From positions 1 to 42,009 of the forward strand of contig RAZP01000039.1 in NCBI GenBank assembly GCA_004028745.1: a stretch of 42,009 bases of DNA, written 5' to 3'. Below the pieces are notes generated by a model, which was not told the origin of the DNA, did not search any database, and saw only the letters and a program-made list of their open reading frames with translations. This document shows positions 1 through 7,901 of this stretch, piece after piece. Position 1 is the stretch's first letter. Each line of letters begins with the position of its first letter. This DNA is from Prosthecochloris sp. (GTDB lineage: Bacteria; Bacteroidota; Chlorobiia; Chlorobiales; Chlorobiaceae). Position numbers and translations under genes: made by a program.

Positions 1-525
1 CATTGTTTTCGGGTCTACAAGAACCTGATCAGACACAACAGGCCCAAAGGTCCGAAAGAAGTGATGGTAAGTGATATGACCTATCTGCGAACGGTGGACG
101 GATTCTGTTATTTGTCGTTGCTAATGGATCTGTATTCGAGAAAAGATGTCGGCTATCATCTGAGTAAGAGTCTGGCGGTAGAAGGAAGTGTAGAGGCCCT
201 GCGGATGGCCTTGCGAAGCGTCAACGAGCCGAAAGGGATGATCCATCACTCGGATCGAGGTATCCAGTACTGTAGCAAGATGTACGCTGGGTTGTTAGGC
301 AAGCGAGGAGTAAAGATCAGTATGACCGAGGAAGATCATGTGTATGAGAATGCCAATGCAGAGCGGCTCAATGGCATCTTAAAGCAAGAGCTGGGTTTGG
401 GAGGTGTGATGCGGTCGTTCAAAGTGGCAAAGAAACTGGTTCGGGAAGCGATAGATTTGTACAACAATAAACGGCTTCATCTGGCATTAAATTATCGCAC
501 ACCAACTGAAGTACACGCAGCTTAA
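1..525 (+). CDS. IS3-family transposase OrfB, partial (N-terminus outside window)
   Basis: DDE integrase-core transposase that catalyses movement of its IS. The reading frame is open from base 1 (HCFRVYKNLIRHNRPKGPKE) and ends with TAA at 523-525. The catalytic triad is visible: D in SDMTY, D in HHSDRGIQY, and E in NANAERLNG 36 residues later, the D35E spacing of the family. The C-terminal NNKRLHLALNYRTP block is typical of OrfB. Against the copy at 41425-42009 it differs by Asp for Val in LYSRKDVGY and by Thr for Ala in the final TPTEVHAA. Whether it is active cannot be judged because the 5' half and OrfA lie outside the window. Confidence 0.92.
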   Translation, partial: HCFRVYKNLIRHNRPKGPKEVMVSDMTYLRTVDGFCYLSLLMDLYSRKDVGYHLSKSLAVEGSVEALRMALRSVNEPKGMIHHSDRGIQYCSKMYAGLLGKRGVKISMTEEDHVYENANAERLNGILKQELGLGGVMRSFKVAKKLVREAIDLYNNKRLHLALNYRTPTEVHAA

Positions 526-553
526 ACACTGTCAACTATTTCAGGACCGGACA
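1..553 (+). mobile_element. IS3-family insertion sequence, 3' part (left copy)
   Basis: The element is cut by the window start. It holds the end of a DDE transposase gene followed by a terminal sequence that also occurs, inverted, at the right edge of the window. The two copies match through ...CTATTTCAGGAC, differ by one base, match again at GGACA, then diverge, so the inner end is placed near 553. Read inward, the end is TGTCCGGTCCTGAAATAG, and the leading TG fits the TG...CA ends of the IS3 family. The exact end and any target duplication cannot be fixed from one side. Confidence 0.85.
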
Positions 554-563
554 CAATTTGAAC

Positions 564-591
564 TGTAGGGGCAGACCTGTGTGTCTGCCCG
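564..591 (+). repeat. G/C-rich hairpin repeat, copy 1
   Basis: The arms GGGCAGAC and GTCTGCCC form an 8-bp perfect stem around CTGTGT. A second copy with compensating changes lies at 8473-8500 (GGGCGGGC / GCCTGCCC). Both begin TGTAGGGGC and both are followed within about 80 bases by ATCGGAAATCG, so the repeated unit may extend beyond the hairpin. Function unknown. Confidence 0.75.
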
Positions 592-723
592 AACCGGCGT
601 TGGTTACCGATACCGACTCCGATTCCGACGGCGAACACCGAAAAAAGGAACATCGGAAATCGGGGTCGGCCCCGTGAAATAGATCGATTATTTCACAGGG
701 GGGGCTGCATTTTATCCCTTGTA

Positions 724-755
724 ATTCAACAGTTCAACAATTAAACAGATCAACA
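724..755 (+). repeat. 8-nt tandem repeat (NTTCAACA type), four units
   Basis: Four consecutive octamers are seen: ATTCAACA, GTTCAACA, ATTAAACA, GATCAACA. Two-unit versions occur at 23343-23358 and 24939-24954 (both inverted) and at 33408-33423, so this is a dispersed family. Function unknown. Confidence 0.7.
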
Positions 756-772
756 TTGCTTTTCTCGATTAC

Positions 773-802
773 GATTACCGCTTCGCTGAGTACGAGTACG
801 AT
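773..802 (+). repeat. 30-bp dispersed repeat (GAGTAC-containing), copy 1
   Basis: This 30-bp block contains GCTGAGTACGAGTACGAT and recurs inverted at 23374-23403 with a single C/T difference. In both places it lies within a few tens of bases of the octamer repeat, so the two may travel as one composite unit. Confidence 0.75.
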
Positions 803-862
803 ATGATAGGGCTGACAAGCCCAATCAACAGATCCTCTGGTTTCTGGATTCTTCTTTATTCC

Positions 863-1432
863 TCACATGGTGGAGTACTCGCTGTATTCCCACTTGCCCT
901 GCTCCTGGAGAATCAGCTCGATCATTTCCCTTATACATCCTTTTCCGCCTTCATATGCTGAAATATAGGAAACGCGATTGCGCAGATATTCGATACCGTC
1001 AATGGGGGTAACTGAAAGTGCCGCTTTTTCAAGAATCGGAATATCGATAACATCATCGGCGATATAGGCACAATCTTCATCCTGGAGCCCACAAACAGCT
1101 TTCAGTTCCTCATATGCCTTGATCTTAGGATCATAACCAAGATAGATATGCTCTATTCCGAGATGTTCAAGCAACTGCTTTTGAGCATCGCTTGACCGCT
1201 CTGAAATTGCGGCGATATGTAACCCTCTTTCCCTGGCCTCCCTTAGGGCAAAAGCGTCCCTGATGCTACATGAAAAGACCTCCTCACCTTTAGCGGCAAA
1301 GGTTATCTGACCACCGGTTAAAACACCTTCGACCGGAAAGATCAGGGCCTTGATCTGCTTGAGAGCATTAGACAAGCGCTGGGAAGCATCCCCCGACGAC
1401 AACTGAATACCAAAATAATTAAAATCGGACAC
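863..1432 (-). CDS. kdsC: KdsC-like HAD protein (3-deoxy-D-manno-octulosonate 8-phosphate phosphatase family), nucleophile motif lost
   Basis: KdsC dephosphorylates KDO-8-phosphate in the cytoplasm for lipid A/LPS inner-core synthesis. The 189-residue length, the position 20 bp after kdsA, and the motifs GLHIAAISERSS (residues 70-81), DPKIKAYEEL and AYIADDVIDIPIL (about 121-133) place it in the KdsC/YrbI branch of HAD proteins. The odd point is the first motif: the family has DVDGVLTDG, with the first Asp as nucleophile and the second as acid/base. Here residues 32-41 read FPVEGVLTGG, so both aspartates are gone (Pro33, Glu35) and the following Asp is Gly. The Mg-binding DD pair of the last motif remains. 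By known HAD chemistry this protein should not form the phospho-aspartate intermediate. It could be inactive, or have a structural or regulatory role. The family is sure; the activity is doubtful. Confidence 0.85.
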   Translation of the reverse strand: MSDFNYFGIQLSSGDASQRLSNALKQIKALIFPVEGVLTGGQITFAAKGEEVFSCSIRDAFALREARERGLHIAAISERSSDAQKQLLEHLGIEHIYLGYDPKIKAYEELKAVCGLQDEDCAYIADDVIDIPILEKAALSVTPIDGIEYLRNRVSYISAYEGGKGCIREMIELILQEQGKWEYSEYSTM

Positions 1433-1452
1433 TGTAATTGTAATTTTTACGT

Positions 1453-2301
1453 TTACCTTGATTGAGCCTGGAATTCACTCTGCATACATGCATGCAGCTT
1501 ACTCAGCTGACGGACAATTTCCGGGAAATCCTTGAGTGCAACTTGGGTAGCCGCATCTGACATCGCTCTGTCAGGATCAGGATGAACCTCAAAAAAGAGA
1601 CCGTTAACCCCTGCGGCAACAGCCGCCCTTGCCATTGGCAGCAGATATTCCCTCTCTCCACCGGAAGCACCTTTCTCGGCTGAAGGGAGCTGGAGGCTGT
1701 GTGTCGCGTCATACACAACCGGGTAACCGATGCTTTGCATTTTGGGAATACCCCTGAAATCAACGACTAGATTGTGATACCCGAAGAAAGTGCCTCTCTC
1801 TGTCAGCATCAGACGGGCATTACCTGTCCGGGTAACTTTTTCTGCCGCCATTGCCATATCTTCCGGCGCCATGAACTGTCCTTTTTTGATGTTCACACAA
1901 AGCCCGGACATTCCGGCTGCTGTCAGCAGATCGGATTGACGACTGAGAAAAGCCGGTATCTGCAACACATCGACATACTGTGCGGCCAGTTCCACCTCAC
2001 GAACCTCGTGGACATCGGTAAGAACGGGGATATTGAAGCGATCTCTCACCTCTCCAAGAATTTCCAGTGCTGCTACATCACCGATTCCGGTAAAAGAAGA
2101 AACCGAAGTGCGGTTTGCTTTGCGGTAAGAACCTTTGAAAATAAAAGGAACTCCATCCGATTCATGAATTGCATGCAGCCCGGAAGCAACCTCCAAAGCC
2201 ATTTTACGCCCCTCGATGACACAGGGACCGGCTATAAAAAACAATGACGTTTCAGCAGGAACTGTGACAGCTCCGACCGAGAACTTTTGCAATTTTTCCA
2301 C
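1453..2301 (-). CDS. kdsA: 3-deoxy-8-phosphooctulonate synthase (KDO-8-P synthase)
   Basis: Condenses phosphoenolpyruvate with D-arabinose 5-phosphate to KDO-8-phosphate, a committed step of LPS core synthesis. The whole barrel is recognisable: FFIAGPCVIEG, FKGSYRKANRTS, VLTDVHEV, LQIPAFLSRQSDLL, NIKKGQFMAPEDM, LTERGTFFGYHNLVVDFR, PVVYDATHSLQLP and FFEVHPDPDRAMSD. Cys in GPCVIE in place of Asn points to the metal-dependent class, whose other ligands (His in EVHPDP, Glu, and Asp in YDATH) also appear present. The frame runs back to a TTG at 2355 (300 aa). The GTG at 2301 gives 282 aa, the usual length, so it is preferred, though neither start has a good ribosome site. It lies between the cphA-like gene and kdsC in one leftward cluster. 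Confidence 0.93.
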   Translation of the reverse strand: MEKLQKFSVGAVTVPAETSLFFIAGPCVIEGRKMALEVASGLHAIHESDGVPFIFKGSYRKANRTSVSSFTGIGDVAALEILGEVRDRFNIPVLTDVHEVREVELAAQYVDVLQIPAFLSRQSDLLTAAGMSGLCVNIKKGQFMAPEDMAMAAEKVTRTGNARLMLTERGTFFGYHNLVVDFRGIPKMQSIGYPVVYDATHSLQLPSAEKGASGGEREYLLPMARAAVAAGVNGLFFEVHPDPDRAMSDAATQVALKDFPEIVRQLSKLHACMQSEFQAQSR

Positions 2302-2406
2302 GGAAGAATCTAACCGTATTTTTTTCTTTTCAAGCCATATAACCGATGGAAACAAACCAGAGGAGATAAGCTACATCTGTGTGTTGAATTTTACAAGAAC
2401 TCAACC

Positions 2407-5058
2407 TCAGACGCCAGCCTCCAGAAACCGCTCAACTTTGTTCCAGACAACTTCTCCGCCAATTGAAACAATACCGAGATCTCCTTCAGAAAGCCTTGAC
2501 AACATCTGCTCGACAGCGATGTCATGTGTCGGCACAATAGCGATCCTTTTTTGCTCCACACCTGCATCGATCAAGCCCCGGGTGAGCAGCTCAGAAACCT
2601 CTCCGGGTGAACGGCCTCGCAAATCATCATCCCAGTCACAGCATATAAAGTAATCAAACGCATCCACTACCGCTGCTGCCGTCTGAAGAATAAATGTATC
2701 CGGACGGTTGCCCATCGCACTGAGTAAAAGATACTTTTTCCCTGAAACAATATTTTTTGCGGCAAAACGGGCCAGTTCCCCTTGAGCAACCGGTCCGTCT
2801 GCCTCCGTGATGTAGAACTGGAACGGCAAACCATCGACGTAATTCATTCGACCAGGATTCGCTTCACGCGTCGATTCGAATGCGCACAGTGTCTGGCAGA
2901 TCGTATCAAATCCGATCCCCAGACCATGAGCAATTGCAGCGGCAAAAAGCGCATTGATGACGGCAGGCCTGTAACGCCCACCTATAGAAGACCTTATAGC
3001 TCCTACAGATAGACTCCCGATGCACTGCGTCCCTTCAAACAACCTGATTTCTCCAGAGCCATCGTGACCATCAAAGCCATCAAGATAAGCAACAAGACCA
3101 CCTGCGGTCTGATGAGCTTTCAATTCAACATTGTCAGGGCCTGTACTCACCAGACAAAGTCTGGGAGCAGTCACCACATCCCGCATCGCAAGGCATAGAG
3201 GATTATCCGCATTCAATACAGCCAACTTTCGTGCATTTTGAACAACCAGACTCTTGACACGGGCAAGTTCTTCTATAGTACTGATACCATCGAACCCGAC
3301 ATGGTTGTCGTGGACGTTAAGCACTACCCCGACCTCAACGCTATCGAGTCCCATCCCGATCTTAAGGAGGCCGCCGCGGGCCAGCTCAAAAACACCGGCA
3401 TCAACAGAAGGATCAAGCATCAGTAATGCCGCCGCACGCCCGCCTGCGATATCCCCCCTCCTGGTACGATCAGGCCCTACCCAGGCTCCCTGGGTCGTCG
3501 AACAGGCTACATGCTTGCCTGCCGCTGACAGAATGTCTGCAACCATATGGCAGGTTGTTGTCTTCCCTAAACTGCCGGTTATGCCGACGGTAGGTATCCT
3601 GCCGTCAAATCCTTCAGGGAAGTATCGCTCAACGATCGGGCCGGCAACATCGCGTGCAGGATTCGCGCCCAAATGTGGCCTGAGACCCGGAGTTGAATTC
3701 ACCTCGAGAACGGCGCACCGAATGTCGTGCCAGGACCGGCTTATATCAGGGGTGAGAAAATCGATGCCGGCAACATCAAGCCCGACCAGTCTTGCCGCAC
3801 GCTCAGCCATCCGGCGATTGTCAGGATGGATATCATCAGTGACATCGACAGAGGTTCCGCCCCGCGAAATGTTCGCAGTGCTCCTGAGCCGGACAGCCTG
3901 CCCTGCCTGGAGAACCGAATCAGGGGTAAAGCCTTTTTCAGCAAGACATTGCAGAGCCTCCTCATCAATTTCTATCTTCTCCAGCAGACGCTCAAAATTC
4001 ATGCCGCGGCGCGGGTCGCGATTAGTCTGTTCGATCAGTTGCCGTACAGAGCTGTGCCCATCACCAACAACCGCAGCCGGCAACCGTCTGGCTGCGGCCA
4101 CCAGTTTGCCCCCTACAACCAGCAACCGGTGATCGTCTCCCTCAATATAGCGCTCTATCATGATACCGGCATTGTAAGCAGCAACCCCACTGAATGCAGC
4201 AAGAAGAGTCTCCTCGTCTTTGATATTGACGACCACTCCTTTGCCTTTACTCATCGATCGCGGCTTGACGACCAACGGAAAGCCAATTTTACGGGCAATC
4301 ATCTTTACCTGCTCCACCGTAGATACCAGCCAGGAACCCGGAGTCGGAAGACCGTTCGAATGCAGCAATGAGGCTGTAAGAAATTTATCACCGGATATCA
4401 TGCGGCTGATAAGGCTTGTCTTATCGCTTGCCGTTTCCATCACGCGGTTCAAATGGACACCCTGCCCGAGTTGCAGAAAGTGGCCTGGTTTGAAAAGCCT
4501 GTAATGGTAAATGCCACGTTTTAACGCTGCCCGAGCCATTGCAATGGTTGACTGGTTCAAACCATACGTACGAAGCATCGAGCGCACCTCAACATAACTC
4601 TGCTGCAAACGACCGATAATCTTTCTTCCAGAAACCCGTCCCGGTGTAGATATTTCCTGTAAAACAATCAAGGCAAGCTGCAATGCAGTGAAGCCAAGCT
4701 CACCCTCATCACAGGGAATAAACAGGTGGAGGAAATTTTTTTCCCGGGAAACCAGGCAGCCGGGTTGAGGCTGCACACAAAAATCCCGCACCATAATCTC
4801 CGCTATAGCCAGCACAAGCGCAGCAGCAAGACAACTCGACTGCTGTATATAATCCGGCGTCGAAAGCAGGGACGATTCCCGTGCAACTGGAAAGGCCTCT
4901 CGGATAACATCAAGCAACTGCTGCAATTCTTTCGCATCAAGCCCCTCATCGAGCAACAACCGGGCTTCGTTGTCATCGAAGGCTACCGTCACGAACAAGC
5001 CTGATACAGGCCCATGCATGTTCGGGCCGCCGAGAAATCGTTGTGACTGGATTTTCAT
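2407..5058 (-). CDS. cphA: Cyanophycin synthetase-like protein (ATP-grasp + Mur ligase), 883 aa
   Basis: CphA polymerises aspartate and arginine into cyanophycin, a nitrogen store. Three parts are seen. The N-terminal domain opens with RFLGGPNMHG. An ATP-grasp domain (about 220-470) has FPLVVKPRSMSKGKGV, MIERYIEGDDHRLLVV, TNRDPRRG and LEVNSTPGLRPHL. A Mur-ligase domain (about 488 to the end) has a P-loop at 495-502 (GSLGKTTT), FELARGG (about 557-563), LNVHDNHVG and NPGRMN. Length and order match CphA1. Two points are unusual: the P-loop reads GSLGKT where CphA has GTNGKT, and the stretch expected to be DYAHNP reads YITEADGPVA (about 749-758). No cyanophycinase gene is in the window. The product may be cyanophycin or a related amino-acid polymer. 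It starts at ATG and is the first gene of the leftward cluster with kdsA and kdsC. Confidence 0.85.
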   Translation of the reverse strand: MKIQSQRFLGGPNMHGPVSGLFVTVAFDDNEARLLLDEGLDAKELQQLLDVIREAFPVARESSLLSTPDYIQQSSCLAAALVLAIAEIMVRDFCVQPQPGCLVSREKNFLHLFIPCDEGELGFTALQLALIVLQEISTPGRVSGRKIIGRLQQSYVEVRSMLRTYGLNQSTIAMARAALKRGIYHYRLFKPGHFLQLGQGVHLNRVMETASDKTSLISRMISGDKFLTASLLHSNGLPTPGSWLVSTVEQVKMIARKIGFPLVVKPRSMSKGKGVVVNIKDEETLLAAFSGVAAYNAGIMIERYIEGDDHRLLVVGGKLVAAARRLPAAVVGDGHSSVRQLIEQTNRDPRRGMNFERLLEKIEIDEEALQCLAEKGFTPDSVLQAGQAVRLRSTANISRGGTSVDVTDDIHPDNRRMAERAARLVGLDVAGIDFLTPDISRSWHDIRCAVLEVNSTPGLRPHLGANPARDVAGPIVERYFPEGFDGRIPTVGITGSLGKTTTCHMVADILSAAGKHVACSTTQGAWVGPDRTRRGDIAGGRAAALLMLDPSVDAGVFELARGGLLKIGMGLDSVEVGVVLNVHDNHVGFDGISTIEELARVKSLVVQNARKLAVLNADNPLCLAMRDVVTAPRLCLVSTGPDNVELKAHQTAGGLVAYLDGFDGHDGSGEIRLFEGTQCIGSLSVGAIRSSIGGRYRPAVINALFAAAIAHGLGIGFDTICQTLCAFESTREANPGRMNYVDGLPFQFYITEADGPVAQGELARFAAKNIVSGKKYLLLSAMGNRPDTFILQTAAAVVDAFDYFICCDWDDDLRGRSPGEVSELLTRGLIDAGVEQKRIAIVPTHDIAVEQMLSRLSEGDLGIVSIGGEVVWNKVERFLEAGV

Positions 5059-5128
5059 ATATCTAAACAGTTGGATAGGCGCGGTTTTCTTTGATCAAAA
5101 TATTTATTTTTTATGTGTTTATGAAGAT

Positions 5129-5280
5129 GGGCTCCTCTATTGTCATGAGTCCCGATTGCATCGGGATGCAAGGCGAACAGAGCCCCGACCATGTCGGGGT
5201 AAACTTCAAAACCGGAGTGTCCCGACCTGTCGGGATCAACGATGCAATTGAAGCGCGGAATAAATAAATTAGAGGTGCCC
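5129..5280. mobile_element. MITE-like element, full copy A (152 bp)
   Basis: The ends are GGGCTCCTCTATT... and ...AATTAGAGGTGCCC, inverted repeats of one another. The interior holds three small palindromes, including TCCCGACCTGTCGGGA near 5219-5234, and no coding frame. AGAT occurs directly on both sides (5125-5128 and 5281-5284), a possible 4-bp target duplication. Further copies or ends are at 19322-19453, 8422-8470, 30405-30436 and perhaps 11453-11490. It sits between the divergent cphA-like and clpB genes, so it may carry or separate promoters. The rest of this intergenic gap (5059-5445) shows nothing else clear. Confidence 0.75.
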
Positions 5281-5445
5281 AGATGTTAGCGCATCAAGCG
5301 TACAGGTATAAAGGAACCATGGCAGGCTCGACATGGTTACCTATACATATGTTACGGCACCTTGTTGCATCTTTCTTGGTGTAAGCTGTAAATTTATGCT
5401 TTGCAACACATTATTTCATATTCCATAACTCATCAACACGCAGGT

Positions 5446-6768
5446 ATGAATTCTTCGGATACAAAACAAAGATTAGAGGAAATTGAAAAGCAGCTTGCCA
5501 ACCTCCATGAAGAACAGCGAAGCATCAAAGCACGCTGGGACACCGAAAAAGAACTTGTACAAGAGTCCCGGAAACTGAAATCGGAGCTGGAAGATCTCAA
5601 GCACCAGGCTGAGGAGTACGAACGAAGTGGAGATTACGGAAAGGTCGCCGAGATACGATACGGCAGCATCGCCCGGATCGAAAAAGAGATCGAGGAAAAC
5701 AAACGGAAAATAGAAGAAAAACAGTCTTCTGGCGAGCTTCTCATGAAAGAGGAAATAGATGCCGAGGACATTGCGGACATTGTTTCCAAGTGGACCGGAA
5801 TACCGGTCAGCAAGATGCTTCAGTCGGAACGGCAAAAGCTTTTGCATATCGATGAAGAGCTCCATAGACGGGTAGTAGGCCAGGACAAAGCCGTGCAGGC
5901 GGTCAGTGAAGCGGTCAAACGCTCGCGTGCCGGCATGGGAGACGAGAAAAAACCCATAGGCTCGTTTATTTTTCTCGGTCCGACCGGCGTCGGCAAGACG
6001 GAGCTTGCCCGTACCCTTGCGGAATACCTCTTTGACGACGAAGATGCAATGATACGCATCGACATGAGTGAATACATGGAATCACATACGGTCAGCCGCC
6101 TTGTCGGTGCTCCTCCGGGCTACGTGGGTTACGAAGAAGGTGGACAGCTTACGGAGGCCGTGCGAAGAAAACCTTTTTCGGTTGTTCTGCTTGACGAAAT
6201 TGAAAAAGCCCATCCAGATGTGTTCAACATTTTGCTGCAGATTCTCGATGACGGCAGGTTGACCGACAGCAAGGGGCACACGGTCAATTTTAAGAACACT
6301 ATCATTATCATGACAAGCAATATAGGTGCCCAGCTTATCCAGAGTGAAATGGAGAAAATGGATAGCGGAAACCGTGATGAAGTTCTGGAAAACTTGCAGG
6401 ATAAACTGTTCCAGCTCTTGAAGCAGCAAGTTCGTCCCGAGTTTCTTAATCGTATCGATGAGGTCATTCTCTTCACACCTCTCACCAGAAAAGATCTTGA
6501 AAAAATCGTCACCATTCAGTTTAACTTGATAAAAAAACTTGCCTTGCGTCAGAATATCACCCTTAACCTTGACGATGGAGCACTTGCGTGGCTCTCCAAC
6601 GCAGGATTTGATCCGGCATTCGGCGCCCGCCCGCTGAAGCGTGTCATGCAGCGGCATATAACCAACAAGCTCTCGGAAATGATCCTTGAGGGAACAGTCC
6701 GGGAAGGAGATACGGTAACCATAGCGGTTGAAAACGGGGAACTCTCTCTGGTAAAAGCAGCCACATGA
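5446..6768 (+). CDS. clpB: Short ClpB-type AAA+ ATPase (coiled coil + second nucleotide-binding domain only)
   Basis: ClpB is normally a protein disaggregase of about 860 residues with an N-domain, NBD1, a coiled-coil middle domain and NBD2. Here the match begins inside the middle domain (RLEEIEKQLANL...) and runs through the whole of NBD2 and the C-terminal domain. Visible are Walker A GPTGVGKTELA (about 178-188), pore loop GYVGYEEGG, Walker B VVLLDEIEKAHPD (about 246-258), sensor 1 TSNIGAQ, arginine finger RPEFLNRIDEV and sensor 2 GARPLKR. The ATG at 5446, after CGCAGG, gives 440 aa; an in-frame TTG lies at 5401. All NBD2 residues are intact, so this looks like a working short form and not a decayed gene. 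From memory, ClpB-annotated proteins of about 440 aa exist in Chlorobaculum tepidum. It overlaps the next gene by 4 bp. Confidence 0.9.
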   Translation: MNSSDTKQRLEEIEKQLANLHEEQRSIKARWDTEKELVQESRKLKSELEDLKHQAEEYERSGDYGKVAEIRYGSIARIEKEIEENKRKIEEKQSSGELLMKEEIDAEDIADIVSKWTGIPVSKMLQSERQKLLHIDEELHRRVVGQDKAVQAVSEAVKRSRAGMGDEKKPIGSFIFLGPTGVGKTELARTLAEYLFDDEDAMIRIDMSEYMESHTVSRLVGAPPGYVGYEEGGQLTEAVRRKPFSVVLLDEIEKAHPDVFNILLQILDDGRLTDSKGHTVNFKNTIIIMTSNIGAQLIQSEMEKMDSGNRDEVLENLQDKLFQLLKQQVRPEFLNRIDEVILFTPLTRKDLEKIVTIQFNLIKKLALRQNITLNLDDGALAWLSNAGFDPAFGARPLKRVMQRHITNKLSEMILEGTVREGDTVTIAVENGELSLVKAAT

Positions 6769-7901
6769 TAAGAGGACTGCTGAAACAACCCGTCATTCTC
6801 CTGCTATCCCTGCTCCTGACCACTTTGACCGCCTTTGCTTTGGGTCAACCCGGTCAAGATCAGCTCGACATGAAAATAGGGCAGATGATCATGGTTGGCT
6901 TCCGGGGAACAACCTTGCAAGAAGCACCTGATCTCATGGAGGATATAACAAAACACAACCTGGGGGGAGTGGTTTTGTTCGATTACGATGTCCCATCGAA
7001 ATCACCCGGCAGAAACATCATCTCTCCCCGGCAACTCAGAAAACTCACCCACGAACTGCAGCAAGCATCTGCAGTTCCCCTTTTTATCGCCGTCGATCAG
7101 GAAGGAGGCAGAATTTCCAGACTGAAAGCAAAATACGGCTTCCCTGAAAGCGTTTCAGCCGCCAGGCTCGGACAGATAAACATTCCTGACAGCACGTACC
7201 GCTCCGCACTCGTAACCGCCGAAACGCTTGATAATTCGGGTATCAACGTCAATTTCGCTCCAGTGGTCGATCTTAACAGCAATCCCGCAAACCCTGTTAT
7301 CGGCAGTCTGGAAAGAAGTTTTTCAGCCGACCCTGCTGTTGTGACCGCTCATGCTGCGGCAACAGTAAGAGCCTTGCACGCAAAAAAGGTAATTGCGACA
7401 CTCAAACATTTTCCCGGACACGGCAGCTCGACAACTGACACACACAAGGATTTCACCGATATCAGCGAAAGCTGGGATAAAAAAGAGCTGGAACCCTACA
7501 GGAAACTGATTGAAAACGGCTACACTGATTTTGTCATGACTGCCCATGTTTACAATGCAAATCTTGACAGCCTTTACCCTGCAACACTATCAAAGCGGAT
7601 CATATCCGGCATCCTGCGCGACTCGCTCGGATTCAACGGCCCTGTCATCAGTGACGACATGCAAATGCAAGCCATAGCGGCACATTACGATCTTAAAACA
7701 GCGATCAAGCTGGCGCTCGAAGCCGGAGTTGATATCCTGCTTTTTGCGAACAATTCGAGCTATGACCCCGAAATTGCTGGGAAAGCTGCATCGATCATCC
7801 GCTCACTTGTCGATGAAGGAACGTTTTCCCCGGAACGTATCGATCGCTCTTATGAGCGGATCATGACGCTAAAACAAAAACATCTGGATTTGTCCCCATG
7901 A
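6765..7901 (+). CDS. Secreted glycoside hydrolase family 3 protein (NagZ-like beta-N-acetylhexosaminidase)
   Basis: Family 3 enzymes of the NagZ type remove N-acetylglucosamine from peptidoglycan fragments. The 378-residue protein has a hydrophobic signal segment (about 9-27), IGQMIMVGFRG, FIAVDQEGGRISRL, FAPVVDLNSNPANP and SFSADP. The family signature KHFPGHGSSTTDTHKDF carries the Asp-His dyad. The Asp nucleophile region is GPVISDDMQMQAI. The signal segment suggests a periplasmic location, whereas E. coli NagZ is cytoplasmic. Its ATG overlaps the clpB stop (ATGA) and its own stop overlaps the next ATG in the same way, so the three genes are translationally coupled. Confidence 0.93.
   Translation: MIRGLLKQPVILLLSLLLTTLTAFALGQPGQDQLDMKIGQMIMVGFRGTTLQEAPDLMEDITKHNLGGVVLFDYDVPSKSPGRNIISPRQLRKLTHELQQASAVPLFIAVDQEGGRISRLKAKYGFPESVSAARLGQINIPDSTYRSALVTAETLDNSGINVNFAPVVDLNSNPANPVIGSLERSFSADPAVVTAHAAATVRALHAKKVIATLKHFPGHGSSTTDTHKDFTDISESWDKKELEPYRKLIENGYTDFVMTAHVYNANLDSLYPATLSKRIISGILRDSLGFNGPVISDDMQMQAIAAHYDLKTAIKLALEAGVDILLFANNSSYDPEIAGKAASIIRSLVDEGTFSPERIDRSYERIMTLKQKHLDLSP

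Larger units (their letters stand above)
554..862. other. Intergenic region, no gene; several short repeats and hairpins
   Basis: There is no convincing coding frame between the IS end and kdsC. Besides the repeats listed separately, there is a hairpin with arms GTGAAATA (674-681) and TATTTCAC (689-696), extended by flanking C and G runs. There is a run of 6-base CCGANN units at 608-631. A small GGGCT/AGCCC hairpin at 809-822 lies downstream of kdsC but lacks a T tract, so it is only a weak terminator candidate. Confidence 0.6.

Noticed and set aside
3254..4132. 292-codon open frame on the plus strand
   Set aside because: Entirely antisense to the cphA-like gene, with low-complexity Ser/Pro/Arg composition and no recognisable motif.
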